From Omphalotus guepiniiformis (Eukaryota > Basidiomycota > Agaricomycetes > Agaricales > Omphalotaceae), in NCBI GenBank assembly GCA_028554645.1, contig JAQOOI010000080.1, positions 1 through 64,000 on the forward strand: 64,000 nucleotides of DNA, given 5' to 3'. Shown here piece by piece: positions 1-12,962 of this stretch. Position numbers and translations under genes: made by a program. The notes under the pieces were generated by a model. It was not told the origin of the DNA, ran no database searches, and saw nothing but the letters and a program-made list of their open reading frames with translations. The first letter of the stretch is position 1; each line of letters opens with the position of its first letter.

Positions 1-678
1 ACCCCATGTTCGTGTGCAGTTGTAATGAAACCAAAATCATACCTCAACCATAACAACAGTATAATTCTGCGCCTCATGATACAACTTCCTCAACGTAAAC
101 CCTTTCTTCAACCCCAAATCATTCAAATCAATCGGTCCTCCTTTCTCATACGCAGATAAAACCGATAAAACCTTCGCATCCTCCCCATCATCCCTAGCCT
201 TCCTCAACCCCCCAACGAACTCATTCGCAAACTTCCACCTCGCATAATAATGTAACGCAAACTTCCTATCAATTCCTTCCAATCGTCTCATCCCTCCCCA
301 TGCGTCTTGTCATATACCCAGGACCTCTATAAACAAAAAAATTAATCTTCCCATCACGTTACCCTCTCAAGAACATCACCAGACGCACGCTGGACAATAA
401 ACATTAAGAACGTGTCACATTCGATTAAACTCGTTGTTTTGCTTGTGGGGTTCGTTGGTTTTGGGAAACGTACTGGATGACAATTCGGCGGAAAACGCGG
501 GTACTTCCTATGAGGGAAGATTTGGGGTTGTTGCCTTTTTTGTATGGAAGTCCCCCCCCAAAGGCCTCTGCGAAACCTTGGCCTATACCAGAGGTCCCAC
601 CGACTATGACGGCGACTGGGAGGTAGGAAAGTGAGAATGATGTGTTGGCGGATCGTTACTGCGGCGAAGGTGGGACAT
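1..678 (-). pseudogene. short-chain dehydrogenase relic, runs off the window edge
   Basis: On the minus strand this is a close copy of the dehydrogenase gene at 24071-25090. The same ATG-SHL start is visible at 678-676. The middle (291-37) still reads GIDRKFALHYYARWKF and continues to the NYTVVM segment before the intron donor. Near the start the frame differs from the intact copy (after MSH the reading becomes LRRSNDP), and the stretch around 300-600 contains stops and indels, so no full-length protein can be read. The C-terminal exon lies outside the window. I infer an inactivated duplicate produced by the inverted duplication described for 1-1165. Confidence 0.8.
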
Positions 679-1165
679 TGGTTTTCGTTGTAGTTGTAGT
701 GAGACTGTAGGGCTCTTTTAAGTATCTGAATTCATCATCGTTTCGGGGCCTGGTTGTTACAAATACATACGCGTTTTCGTGCCGGGCTGAAATGCTTTGA
801 AACAGTGGTTGACTAATCCAATCTACGGTTGTTCTGGCGGCAAGCTCTGAGCTTGCGAAGCAAACGATACGAGATTCAAAGGGTCCGAAGATCGAGATAG
901 TAGGTCAGGATCAGGATCAGTTCATTGGGAGGGAGAAAGTACGAGCGAAAATGTGGCTGTACGCTTACAGATTGCTGATTCAAGACACCAATGAGTCATC
1001 GTTTTTCTTCCGAACTGCCAGCTCGGCACCATCCCATGTCATAACTCCTCAAAGTTTTCTCACTACCCCAGCTCAGGACTCAATATACAGCACCGGAGTG
1101 ACTTGGACGCGACATAGCATTAGACTATGAAGGTTTCTCGTGTCTCGTATGATGTTTTCGGATTA
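1..1165. repeat. left arm of a ~1.2-kb inverted segmental duplication
   Basis: The reverse complement of this stretch follows 23485-24725 almost without a gap. It covers the dehydrogenase 5' exon, its upstream region (including the segment with CAAGCTCTGAGC and the GGATCAGTTCATTGGGAG block) and a distal block containing TTTTCGGATTAGGTGGCC. The arm reaches base 1, so the true repeat extends beyond the window. Confidence 0.8.
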
Positions 1166-1409
1166 GGTGGCCACTTAGCCTTCATGAGCCTACTTGTCTG
1201 AGTCTTCTGCGCGTTTCGTAGCGGGTCTCAACTTTTTAGGGTTCTCAATACCGGGAAACTGGAGTACTTTCGGCCGAACAAGAAACCTGCGTTTTTTCTC
1301 GTATGACTTCCCAAAGAGGGGGGGGGGCCGTACCGGAGATGGATGAAGTGTTGTTGTTACAGGCGTTGTTGTAACAGACGTGAGTGATCTGTATGATCGA
1401 TCGATATAG

Positions 1410-1479
1410 GATGGCGTAGGCTTGGGCTCCAGTACAAGAAGAAAACTCCCAGTACTTACTCATTCCAGGAATCCTGTAA
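1410..1479 (+). pseudogene. orphan terminal exon of the DUF1295-type gene
   Basis: After an intron-like end (GATCGATATAG) the plus strand reads AWAPVQEENSQYLLIPGIL and stop. This matches the last exon of the membrane protein gene at 14454-14519 (YGEAWAQYKKKTP then LLIPGIL). An in-frame TAG near the start and the lack of any upstream coding sequence show it is a detached copy. The following ~230 bp also match the 3' flank of that gene, in opposite orientation. Confidence 0.7.
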
Positions 1480-1621
1480 TCATGATCGCTATTGTTACAA
1501 CATTGCCTTCTCAAGCATGATGCATGAAGCGCTAGCTGTTTTATTGTACTGTACTGGTTCGTTAAACTATTTCCTTTCGTGCGTCTTCACATCTTGAACA
1601 CCTTCAGCCTTCCGGGTCGCT

Positions 1622-4322
1622 TCAGCAATTCTTCTCGGTTCGCCTTCCCAAGTCCTTCATCATAATCATTCGTGGATCCGACGAATCAATAGTAGTCTCC
1701 TTCCCGCTTCCCAAACACTTTGAATATCGCGCCATATACTCATACCATCCAGGAGGACGACCAGTTTCTTTTTCCTTCTTCATGGGATCCACGCGTACTT
1801 CCTTGACTGGCTTGGGTTTCTTTTCCTTCGGCTTCGTGATACGTTTTTTCTTGGACTGACTAGGACCGGGGCCGTTGATACTGGAATCGCGCCCCGCGGT
1901 GTGAGCATCGAGAGACAACGCGCGTTTGCGTCTAGTACCACTCGCCGTGGCGGTTGACGCGGATGTGGGTTGATGTAGCTGTTGAGGTGAAATTGGGGAT
2001 GCGGAAATTTCTTGTTTAATGCTCGTGCACGGTGGAGGATGAGTATGAGTAGCCTGAGAGCAAGGTAACCCTCCGCCTCCGAATCACTCTCCTCCGTTGG
2101 ATCACTAGCAGGCCCCGAAAAGCAAGACTCTTCGGACAGGGTATGTCGGACTCGTTTTAGTAGTTGTAGTGGTAGTAGTGGGAGTGCTGGTAGGGACGGA
2201 CGCGAAGTATTTGTGTCACGATGATCGTAAGATGATGTTGATGTAAGAGCAGTTATAGGCTGTATTTATGGATAAGAGGGGACGAGGACAGATTGTACAT
2301 GTAGAAGAAGCCTGAGGAACCATAGTTTGCAGCAGTGGCAGAGGTCATAGTACCAGTGGCGGTGGTAGAATCATGTCCACGTGACGCCCATTGCTATGGT
2401 GTGAGTGGTGGCGCTAGCATTGCTAGTCGCAGGTGCACCCAGATTAGATCTAGAGTCGTGCTCGTCATAACGATAGTGCCGATGGTAGTGGTTCGAAGTC
2501 CTGGGTTTCGTATGAGAAGACATTGGGACGACCGTACCGGAACTAAACGGTGGTAGAATTAGGTGGTTGCGCCGGCACTGAATGAGATTGGTGGTAGTCA
2601 CGGTGGTGGTGGTGATGACTATAGCCTGAGGGACTTGGATGACCAGGGATAGGAGGATTTCTCTTCGACGTTGTACAACGTCACGGTGTCGTTCGTTGAC
2701 ATAGCATGCAGGGTCGCGTGGTAATCCGAAGCTACTACTACCTTGGGATGGACGGCATGGGAATTCGAAGAACGACTATACGCGTGTGTATGAGAGAAAG
2801 GATCTGCAAGTTCGAATTGTAGATATCAACATGCCACACTTGTTACACAAAAACTCACCTTGATGAAGATTTACTTTTCCGCCAGTGACTACTTGTGCCA
2901 AACGAGCTTGACGTGACAGCAGAAGACCCCGAACCCGGTGCGGCAGCTGCATGGGTTGGATACTGAAGCTCCATTCCATCGTCACGGTACACCTGAGCCT
3001 GGGTACTTTCAACGGAAGTCGGAAGGGCTCTAGGATTTGCGTCCGGTGCTGTAGCAGTTGCTCCAGGGTGTAACTTGTAATTAGCTAAAGTCCTAGTCGT
3101 TGGGAGGGATCCATTCACGAGCACGCCCGGGCCACTGTGCCCATGACGTTGAGCAAATTCCGAGCCTGAAACGGGGTGACGAAACGCTACGACCAATTCA
3201 TCCAATTCATCCTCGTAGTACTGAGCTTCCGAGGTTCCTTGTCCAGGCCAGTAACCTGAGTGCGACGACGATGACGGTGCTTGAATGTCCGCCTCGGACC
3301 GTACACCTCCAAGGTTAAATTCCTTCCGATGACTATCGGTATAATCGAAGTAGGAGAGGATCGAGTAAAGTTAAGTTCTGTGAGGAAAGTTTTCCTTAGT
3401 ACTTCGCTTGCGTGGAGTTGGTCTTTGTGCTATACGCATAGAAGAGAATATGATGTCTCGTTCTTTTCGGAGGAGTTTGTAGGCGTTGTGGAGGGATGCG
3501 CAGGAGGGACAGTCTGGGACGAGTTGAGATTCTGGTACTGCCGCCGACGCCGCCGTGTGAGTAGTAGCTGGGGAAGTAGATGGATTTTGGGAATCTGCTG
3601 GAAGAGTCGTGGATGAGCATAGATGCGTGGTTGAGTGACTCGGGCCGCGTTATATCGTGTTCTTGAACGATCGAAGTTTCGGATGGAGTATTTTGAGTCA
3701 AGGCATGAGAGAGAGAGGTTGGCGAGGAAAGTATCAGAAGAAGAAGAATGGTCGCTGGAAGGGAAAGCAGAGGACTCGCCAGCGCGATACTGAGTCACCG
3801 CGAGCGAGTCCGAAGAGGAAGAATTCGTATGAAATTCGGACGAGTGAGAAAGATTATGAACATCGTTTTCTGTGGTATCTTGCGTGGATATGGGAGTGAT
3901 GTAACTCGTCAACGAAGACGTGGGATACGACGAGCGCGAGTAATTCGGGTGGGAATGCGGGTCTTGTCTCGAGGTAAAATGTTGTTGAGTTTGGTCGCTG
4001 CGGTGATTCTCGACTTGAAGATCTCCCGTGGACGCCTCTGCTGAGACGAACCTCGTATTATCTTCCGTGACAACCGAGCGCTCTCCGCCGCCGAGGTACC
4101 ACAATCCTGCGTGTATTGCATCGTATCGAAACTACCACTGTCTGCGGTGAGAGTGCTCTGCAAGGACGGACGGACGGAATGTCAGTCTGAGATAGCGCTA
4201 ATGGCCAAAACGACAAAAAAACCTACCGAATGATTGGTAGAAGTAGCGTCGCTCAGAGAGAGATTAGGTTCGCCGCCCTCCTCCCACCGTGACTGTCGGG
4301 TCATGACAGAGGTACGCATCAT
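1622..4322 (-). CDS. putative multi-exon Ser/Thr-rich protein of unknown function
   Basis: Family not recognised. A likely first exon begins at 4322 (MMRTSVMTRQSRWEEGG) and ends at a good donor at 4226; the acceptor is at 4158. Long serine-, histidine- and tyrosine-rich open stretches follow between 4157 and 3396. Further coding-like blocks lie at 3205-2859 (donor GTGAGT at 2858), at about 2400-2261, at about 2259-2060 (contains SEESCFSGPASDPTEESDSE) and from about 2040 to 1622. The last block has a lysine-rich stretch (KKKRITKPKEKKPKP) followed by GRPPGWYEYMARYSKC. The exon chain could not be closed. A copy of the 3' end at 14200-14322 reads MMKDLEGELRRIAEAARKEGG, while this gene shifts frame after MMKDL and stops 7 codons later, so it may be damaged. 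The composition suggests a nuclear regulatory protein, but that is only a guess. Confidence 0.45.
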
Positions 4323-6235
4323 ACTCAGGAACGGGATCGAAGTGTTGTCGTTTTTCTCGAAGAAAAGGGCTCCATGTCGATGGTTGCATCGGTATCCCCG
4401 CTAGCTTTTTTCCGCGGGATGGTTCATAAGTAGTAAGTAGTAAGGTGAAGGAAGTGAGAGCGAGGACAAACAAGTGACTGTTGCAAACCTTTATTTACGG
4501 CGTTTCAAGGGCACCGAGAAACTTCTAGCGACGATAAATAAGAGCGCTCCAGGACCACACACAGATCGTGGTTGATATTTTCACACAATCATAAGTAATA
4601 ATTCAGAGTTTGGCTTGAGCCAGTGACGAGGCGAACGCTTGGAGCTTGGGTTCTGGCCCGGAGAGATTGGAAGGATGTGCTATTTTGGCTTTTTTTCCTG
4701 ATTTGATTGGATGTCGATTAGAATTGAAGCTGGATTTATTTCCGTGATACATGAAGGGTGCTTGATTTGGGTTGGGTTGGAATGGGATATGGGGTTGTTT
4801 GCGGCGTCATCGTGGAGGTTGAGGGAAATATTTATGATGGGTGGCGCGGTGAGGCCCCCCTTTTCGAATTGCCTTGACGAAACCCATGACTTACTTATTC
4901 CATGGGTTCACGGGTACGTAGCTGGATTATCCTTGAACTTGAGAACAGAAAGTCGTATCCTTCATGCGCCGGTCTGTTGGATTCTGGCTTGGAGCGGCTT
5001 TTGCGGGATAATTTTACAGATCTTGCAGACTTGCTATGTATCACGCATTGGTCTTACATAGAGGTGCCGGTGATCGTTGATATTTGTACGAGATTGTTAT
5101 GATATGATGATGATGATGATAGAATATGAGAAGAAGAAGATTCAGCACGTCCCTGGATGCTGGAATTTTTCGTGGTCAAACTCCGACTAGCTCCGCTTGA
5201 ATGAGAATTTGCCCCGCTCGTCCCCTAGGCTCTAGCTTGGCGCTGAATTTCTCAAGTAGGTACCTTTTCTCCTTGTTCAGCGCCGAAATGGGGTAGCGGA
5301 GGGTAGGGGCAATCCTTACTTCCAACATTGATTGCATCGCTCATTCAGGCCGTTGAATCTCCTACATATAACAACTTGCGGTGAGACTCGTCACTCGATG
5401 GATTCTGAGCCTTGAGGTGAGGCTTCGGAGTGTTTGGCGAAAGTGTTACTTACTTAGATCTATGTACGTGTTTGGTTGGCTGTATGGTACTTACAGACAG
5501 GCGGCGATTCACATTCTTGTGACTTGGGTGATACCGATGGAATTTGGATGGAATCAAACCAGATTTTCCGACTTTCTCCGCCTGGTGAGTCTTCACGCGT
5601 ACGTCCGACGGCACTTATGAAGTCGTTACATATGTACTGTCGAAACCCTTTGGCTGATGTGCCTTCGAGATAAGAAAATCGAAGGTGATTATGTCTGTTG
5701 GTAATCACGACTATGGTGCAGCTGGTACATATGAGTCCGACTCGTTGAATAGATCGCCGAATTTTTTGTTTTCTAGAGGGTGCTTAGAATGATTCTGAAG
5801 TACACGTTTCACCGGTTTAGAATTGTGTGAGATACTCGTGTCGTGCACATCTTCTCGTGCAAACTCTATTAGTATGTATTTGAGGATTAAAGACTTCCCG
5901 TTCACTAGGCACCGTTTACGACATCCGGCTATTACAACATGTCGAAGTAATGATGGAGATCTTGATGGTCATTGCCCAAAGTACATATGTATGTATGTTC
6001 GTCCTCCTGGAAGACGGGAGCAAAAGAATATTGAGCGTGAGAAAGAGACAATAAAGCAAAGTGGTCCGTGCACAGATTGATCAGACCACTGCATATTACC
6101 AACTTGAACCACTACCACCACGACTGCCGACAACGACGTCCACAGCGAGGAGAGCAAGAAAAAGATTAACGACGGTCACGACAGTGTGGAAAACTTTAAT
6201 TCGAATACTAGGTATCCGCGGTTCGGTCTGTTCGA
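4323..6235. other. intergenic, no supported gene
   Basis: Short open frames occur on both strands, but none has splice-compatible extensions or a recognisable domain. It probably holds the 5' regions of the divergent neighbours. A small GATGAT microsatellite is present at about 5103-5120. Confidence 0.5.
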
Positions 6236-9200
6236 ATGGATCAACCGGATATCGAATCTGTGCCTACACCAGCGGTGAAGAATCTACGCTCGAAGTTTGA
6301 ACATCTCGCTGTTCCTTCGCCTTCGCCTTTGCAGACGCCAGTGTCTCCGGGTGGGAAAAGACCGCCGCCTCCGCCACCTCCAGGGAGAGGTGTCTCCCCT
6401 TCTCGTACACCGTCTCGTGGACGTTCGCCCTCTCCGTCTGCCTCGCCTTTACTGAAGTCCAGCCCAGCGCCGTCGGTTAGTGGAGGGATACATCCTAGTC
6501 CCCTTGTAACGACTTTGGGCCTCCCTCATGAGCAGGAAGATGAGCCACCGGAAATTCTGCCGAGTGTCGCCGCTTTGCGTAGCAAGTTCATGTGCGTAAT
6601 AGTTCTATCTTTCTGAAAGCGTACAGCTCAAGATTTCTTCTCATGCATGAGCTCTCCCCCTCAATCTGTTCCGGCCAAACCATCTGTTCCACTTCGCACT
6701 CCTAAAACTTCGTCTGAGCCTCTGATTCCCATTATTTCTTCTTCCAGCCCAGAAGAGTCTCTCTCCTCATCTTCCAGCACTCTGTCGTTGTCCATAGACG
6801 ACCCTTTTACCGATGACGCGACAGACAGTGCGACAGATCCGGATTCATCCGCTACGACTACTGCTGCCCCACCTTTACCTGCGAGGAAATCGCTAATCTT
6901 TAATGATGCGGCAGTTTCATCGCCTCGTCTACCCCCTCCTCGCCCACCCCCTAGACATCATCACCACGATCGACCTGTATCTGTCAGTTCTCCTTCTACC
7001 CTGTCAGGCCTTCCACCTCCGCTTCCCGTCCGTCGAACAACAGTAGCTCAGGCCGAGGACATCGCTATTCCTTCAACAGCTCCCAAACCTCCTTTACGCT
7101 CTGTTATCCCACCGCCGCCGCCTCACGCTTCACACCCTAATGCCTCCCATCAAGCTCTTGTCTCTGTGCCCCATAGCCATTCCACCTCCTCCCTAGAAAA
7201 CTTTTCCGTTGCCTCACCTGTAGTTGTTACACCTACAACGGCCTCCGAACGCAAAATATTTAATAATCTCCCCCCTCCACCTACTCGCATCATTAATCTC
7301 GGGGACAAACTTCCTCCACTTGCCCGTCGTGCACCATCGGGCAACTCTGACTCATCCGATGATTCGGGTGACGAAGATGACGACGAATTGGAAGGTGCAG
7401 GTGCGGGCTTACGAGGACCTCTGGCTGACCTCTTACCCGACTCCTCGCGTAGCTCTCGTCGACCACCCTTCCTCTTCCCTGAAAACCCTCAAAGCGGAAT
7501 TCGCGTGCCAGCACATACGGGCTACCTCGCGGTAAGCGGGGGCGGGCGATGGTACGCTGTCGGGAACGGTCACCACGTTAAGGTGTGGGACATGAGCTTC
7601 AGTCATGAGTATCCTGTGTGGGATTTAGACACACGCGAGGTAGGGGGAGGAAAGGAAGGGAAAGTGTGTGCGGTTGAGTTTCGGAGTCGAGAGAGGCTTT
7701 GGGTTGGAATGAAGGAAGGGGGGTTATTTGAGGTCTATTTGGGGTCCGGGAAAGGTGGTAAAGGGACGGGGAGGGTTGGGGTTGTCACTGGAAAGAAGAT
7801 GGCGGCTCATTTGCATCCTATTGTGTGGATTTTCAGCTGGGCGAGGAGAATGGTGACCGTTGATGAGAGTGGAAAGGTGTTGGTGTTCTCGCCCAAGGAC
7901 ACTCATCCCTATGAGGATGATGCTGAGGATGATGGTGGGGCGGAAGACTTGTTGACCACGACGCCGAGAGTCATACGCGTGACGGACAAGCTCGAGTTTG
8001 CGAAGATCATTGGCGGCAAACTGTGGACTGCTGCTAGGAGCGATCAACATGGAGCCGGGACAACCGCTCGGACGCCTATCGTGAGGATTTATGATATCTT
8101 TAATGGTGCAATCAATCCCGTGGGCGCAGGGAGGACCGTCATCCCGACTGAACATGTCGGGCCCGTGACATCTGCGACCGAGCTTCCCACTACACCTGGA
8201 TATGCGTACCTCGGGCATGAAGAAGGGTACATCACGATCTGGGCGCTGAATTCTTCTGCCTTTACATCTTACCCCACGCCTTCTAGTGCTGCTGCGAATG
8301 TAGTTGCGGTTCAGTTGACGGATGACATCCCCCGGTGTGTAGAAGTGATGAAAGTCTCTTCAAGTGATGTGATGTCGCTCGAGGGTGTGCATGATAAGCT
8401 ATGGGCAGGGGGCCGGAATGGTTTCATTACGGCGTACGATGTGAAGCCTCGACCGTGGATCGTGACGAATTGTTGGTGTGCGCATCCGCCTACGAGGGAG
8501 AAACCGAGGGATGGTGGGACTGGGACTTCGTTGTTACCTGTCAATAGGATCATCCTTGATCGGTGGGGGTTGGGACCTGCTTCTGGTGAGGAGTACGGTG
8601 GTCAAGGACGATTAGCGGTCATCAGTGTTGGGAGGAATGAGACTGTTGGTATTTGGGATGGGCTTTTGAAGGCCGACTGGGAGGACGGGGAAGTTGAGAA
8701 ACGTGAAGGGGAATTTAGTGGGTTTAGGGATTTGAAGGTGTTGATTGTTAGTTGGAACTGCGATTCCGCTAGACCGGATGCGTTGTCCTCGTCATTTTTG
8801 GGAGACGGGCATGATTTGGAAGGGGGTGCGTCTGCGGCAAGTATGAGCTTTTTGAGTGATGCGTTGAGGAGCGTGGATAGTCCTGATGTGATTAGCTTTG
8901 GGCTGCAAGAGGTGATTGACCTCGAGAGCAGGAAGATGGCGGCGAAGAATGTTTTGTTGGGGAATAATTTGGGGTTGAATAAAAAGAAGGAGGAGAGTTA
9001 TGGGTATTATGGGTACGGGTATGGGTATGGTTATTCGGGTGCGGGTCCTTCGTCATCGCTATCGGCAAGTGGTATAGGTGGTTTGGGTGCCACCAACAGC
9101 TCTACGATTCTCGGTTTATCGGATAAGGTGACGGGGGCGTATAAACGCTGGTTTGATCATTTAATGATGGCGGTGAGACTTGCGATGCCGCCCGAGTGCC

Positions 9201-10145
9201 CGTATTCGGTGATACATACGGAGAGCATGGTGGGGCTGTTCACGTGTATATTTGTGAAGAATTCGGAGCGAGCTGCGTTGAAGGATTTGGCGATTAACAC
9301 GGTCAAGAGGGGGATGGGGGGCAGGTATGGGAATAAGGTACGGTTTGGTGTGGTCTGTAGAAGTGCTCGGTTACTGATGGGATACTTCTTGACAGGGAGG
9401 TATTATCTCGCGTTTTGTCGTCGAGGACTCGTCTATCTGTTTTGTCAACTGTCATCTTGCTGCCGGACAACATGCTGTGCGTACTCGTAACGCGGACGTT
9501 GCGGCGATACTGGAAGAGAAGATGCTTTTCCCTCCTACGCTCGAACCTTTGGCGTTTGTTGGAGGTGGAGATGGGTCGATGGTCATGGATCATGAAATCA
9601 TTTTCGTGTGTTACTCCCTCTTTGCTTATTCGTATGCAATATTCACAGTCTTTTTTGCATAGGTCAATGGTGACATGAACTACCGCATCGACCAACGCCG
9701 AGACGCCATCGTCGCCGCCGTACGCGCAGGCGAGCACGAGACTATGCTTGCGCACGACCAGCTACTCAAAGAGATCAAATATAATCGTGGTTGTCGCTTC
9801 CGATTTTTCTCTGAAGGACATATATCTTTCGCGCCTACGTATAAATACGACAGACGCTCGGACGAGTATGACACGTCAGAGAAGAGGCGTTCGCCGGCGT
9901 GGTGTGATCGTGTTTTGTGGCGTGCGAGGGTGCCTGGGAGGGTGCAGCAGTTGAGTTATAGACGGTACGAGGCGGATGTGTCGGATCATCGACCTATTTC
10001 TTCAGCGTTTTCGATGAGGGTTAAGAGGGTTCGGCATGAGGTTAGGCAGAGGGTGAAGGCGGAGGTTCAGGCTATCTGGTTGGAAGAGCAGGAGAAGAGG
10101 TTGGCTGTTGTGAGGGAGTTTTATCGGAATGTGGCGTTTGCTTGA
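6236..10145 (+). CDS. inositol-polyphosphate 5-phosphatase with WD40-like N-terminal half
   Basis: Four exons: 6236-6591, 6652-9337, 9396-9605 and 9663-10145 (phases agree; 1,244 residues). The first ~380 residues are proline- and serine-rich (PPPPPPP runs, SPSP repeats), with an acidic patch. Residues ~390-790 are beta-propeller-like (GGGRWYAVGNGHHVKVWD). The catalytic IPPc domain fills the C-terminal ~400 residues. Its family motifs are visible: VSWNCDSARPD, GLQEV, GNKGGIISRF, FVNCHLAAGQ, VNGDMNYR, SPAWCDRVLW and SDHRPISSAF. Such enzymes remove the 5-phosphate of phosphoinositides or inositol phosphates and act at membranes and the cytoskeleton; the propeller probably gives the localisation. 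The domain order resembles WD40-containing 5-phosphatases rather than synaptojanins, as no Sac1 domain is seen. A Gly/Tyr-rich insert (YGYGYGYGYS) interrupts the catalytic domain. Confidence 0.93.
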
Positions 10146-10482
10146 TGGTGTTTTGTTTGCAAAGGTCTCTTTACTTTCCAATTCCTTTTTCTTTATTTCC
10201 TTTTTCTTTAATGATCAATGGACTTTCTTATTATGATTTTTCATGTAGCGACTTTTCCTTACCTGTAGCCAGCACTCTCTTTAACTGTTAGATAGCATAA
10301 TTATTTGGGTAGGAATGAAAGAGGAGCCCCCCAATGTAGTAGAATTGATAATGTAATTAGCATAACGTCAACATCGATATCCGATAAGCAGCTTTGATCT
10401 TTCTTTCGCACCATCATCATCCAGGGGTTTCTTGAAAGTATTTTCGACACATACTTTTAATTTTCCTCTTTCGTTTGTAGCG

Positions 10483-11014
10483 ATGAACACCTCTGAGGAG
10501 ATAACGATTTTGAAAAGTACGTAGTTGGTATCTAAAGGGTCGATGTGAATTGACTCAACAGTCACCTCGCTCAACTTTTCTGAACATCAGATGCGATCAA
10601 GGAATATGGAGCGGTAAATTCTGAAGGGAAGCATAGCGTTTCGTACGGTGTGTTGTTTGATAAGACGGCAAATACGTGTGAGTAGGGCGCTGAGTTTGTG
10701 CTTGGTCTTTTGAGTTGTAATTCATGCAAATTGAATTCCCCCCTTCCTTCATCGGACATGGTTCTTTGTAGTGGAAGCATTGAATGGGACGTTACGTGCT
10801 GCGAAGAAGCAGAAAAAGGTGTGTATTTTACGCTGATGACTGAATTTGATGTTTTGGCGGTGCAATAGCTATTTTGTCTCCTCCGTTATCTGTACCTGTT
10901 GAGTGATCTACTAGTATACTGACTATTTATGATGAATTTTAGGTCGCTTTTGACGCAGAGCTGTTGATGATGCCGAAAGATAAGGATGTGCAGGTGGTTT
11001 TGCTTGAAGAATGA
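10483..11014 (+). CDS. COSTARS-domain (ABRACL-like) small protein
   Basis: A 79-residue protein hidden in four short exons: 10483-10516, 10591-10677, 10772-10818 and 10943-11014, all with GT-AG borders and matching phases. It begins MNTSEEITILKNAIKEYG and carries the COSTARS hallmarks: SVSYGVLFD, LEALNGTLRAAKKQKKV and a C-terminal hydrophobic strand DVQVVLLEE. The length matches ABRACL/Costars proteins (about 80 residues), which bind or modulate the actin machinery and cell motility in other eukaryotes. The ATG gives exactly the expected N-terminus. The small ORFs on the opposite strand (10368-10780) are shadows of these exons and introns. Confidence 0.88.
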
Positions 11015-11069
11015 AATGCCATCCATTTATTGTACATATGTAGGTACGGTACTATCAATCTGTCTTGTC

Positions 11070-12349
11070 TTAAAGTCCAGCAGCTCTCGTAGTTTCCCGC
11101 AGTCGCACCTCAATCGCTTCATCGAATCCTACTATGCTGAAGGTGATCTTGGCGATGGATAAACTTCCGTTTGAGATCTGTGCTTCGATCTGCTCTTTTA
11201 AGAGCCTATTTCCTCGCGGGACACTGGCATTAATCTGATTCAGCAGACATTGTTTTGTCTAAGGAAATATGGATTAGCTCTGCGCAAGGGGTGACATGTC
11301 TCTACTCAAATTACCTTCTCAGAAAGTGCCCTGAATTCGTCCACTCCGATAATAGTGTGCCCCAAGTTGGTGTTGTAAGTCCCCAAATAAAACCATCCGT
11401 CATTATATCTGATTATCAACTCCCCCAGCCAGGAATTCAACCCAAATTGTTTGAACCTCTTGCAAGGTTTCGTATCACCTTTATTGTCGATGTAGGAGCA
11501 ATTCGCGATGAATGTTATTTCTGCTCGATTTTGGAAGTTTAGGATCAGCTCATCGGGGTTTGCGAATGCCGCCCAATCCTTTTTCGCTGATACACATATT
11601 TCCTGTCAGAAACCAGAAACCATGATGATGAGGAAACAGTGATAGTTTGCAAGACCTTTGTTCCTACCTTGGTTATTCGTCGCACGACTCCGGAGGAAGT
11701 TGAATCCCGACTACGATAGATAGGCAAGAGGGGTTTGACTGCCACGGCCGCAAGCTCTAAACTCAAACTCGTGCTCGGATCCCCTTGTGCTTCAATCTGA
11801 GAAGCGGGCAAAACGGACTCCGAGTCTGTCCCTTTCACCTCAACGAAATGATTCTCCGCAACAGCGGCAGCATCACAATGGGGGGAGTATTCTTCCGACT
11901 GCGCCAACAGAGCTCTCAGGTCCTGTACAGTCATCTCAAGCGCCATGACCTCCGACCGACTCTTTTCCAACTCCTTCTTAGTCTCGTCCATCATACCAAC
12001 GAGACTATCGTACTCGAATTTAAGTTCTATGAGCTGTACAGAAAGATCTTCGTTCGATTCTAGATTCTTTTGATGTTCGTCTCGTTCATAGTTTAGATCG
12101 TCTATGATGTTACTGACGGACTTTCAGGGGGGGGGGTGTTGGAAAATTGAAAATTGAGTACTCGGATCGGTATTGGGAATGACTTACCGACGTACGAGAG
12201 TTCTGAAGCTCAGATTGCAAACGCCGAATCTCTTCTCCTTGTATCCGTATGATATCTTGGATTATGGTAGGCGGTAAGGTTATAGCTGTCAACGACTCAG
12301 AGTACTCAGAGCACTCGGATTTAGAGTACGAGTTCAATCCTGCCATCAT
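11070..12349 (-). CDS. coiled-coil protein of unknown function
   Basis: Exons on the minus strand: 12349-12188, 12120-11668, 11602-11315 and 11258-11070, all phase 0; 363 residues. Residues ~25-130 are a coiled coil (IRIQGEEIRRLQSELQNS; TKKELEKSRSEVMALEM). A Ser/Val-rich linker follows. The C-terminal ~155 residues are a compact domain with a WAAFANPDELILNF stretch, RYNDGWFYLGTYN and a final EIVRLRE-like helix (IEVRLRETTRAAGL). The YxxGWFYLGTY pattern resembles small uncharacterised domains common in agaricomycetes, but I cannot name the family with certainty. The tail-to-tail distance to the COSTARS gene is only 55 bp. Confidence 0.75.
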
Positions 12350-12962
12350 GGTGAAGATGAGTTACCTGGGAGGTTTGCGCGCGTCGACCTTTAAGTGTCT
12401 CATTCTGAGGAATGGTGTGGGAAGCACAACCCCCGTTTTGAACCAGGATTTGCGCATCGAGTTCTATAAGTATACCTACATATGTACCACGAAGCAAATT
12501 CAATTGATGGCCCGTTTAGTACCAGGATTGAGATCTGAGAAGCAGAACGGTTTAGTACCAGCACTTACGTTGTAATCAGAGTCTGGAAGTTCAGAAAGGA
12601 AGGACAGCTGGTGGTGGAAGACCAAAAGCGTAAGATTCGCAAGTACTTCTGTTACTGTTACTGTAATAAAGGAAGTATACTATGTAGTACATAGTCCATA
12701 CATACAAACTCGAAAGCTTTTTTAATAGATCATCAAGTGACCAAGTACATAACACGACAAAGAAGTATTGGGGTATGTATTACTATACGTATACGATAAG
12801 CTCACGACCTGAAGTTCTGATTTTGAGGACAGTACATGATTGTTTCGAGATAGCAGCACTGAATAGTGACCTGACAAAGAAAAAGATTCACAACATCACA
12901 TCAAAAGTCCTTTCGGTGGGTCCGGATAAGAACAATTATCTTTCGTTATTTCGTTGAATTCA
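12350..12962. other. intergenic, 3' flank of nucleotidyltransferase relic A
   Basis: No gene is supported. The stretch from about 12640 resembles the downstream flanks of the two related loci at 22700-22990 and 25600-25965. Shared words include TAGATCATCAA, GACCAAGT and AACACGA, so this belongs to the duplicated block. Confidence 0.5.

Noticed and set aside
2776..2830. CNKCG pattern resembling a GATA zinc finger
   Set aside because: It falls within a clear GT...AG intron and lacks the first pair of cysteines.
10368..10780. Two adjacent minus-strand open frames looking like one gene with a frameshift
   Set aside because: The plus strand gives a complete, properly spliced COSTARS protein over the same bases.
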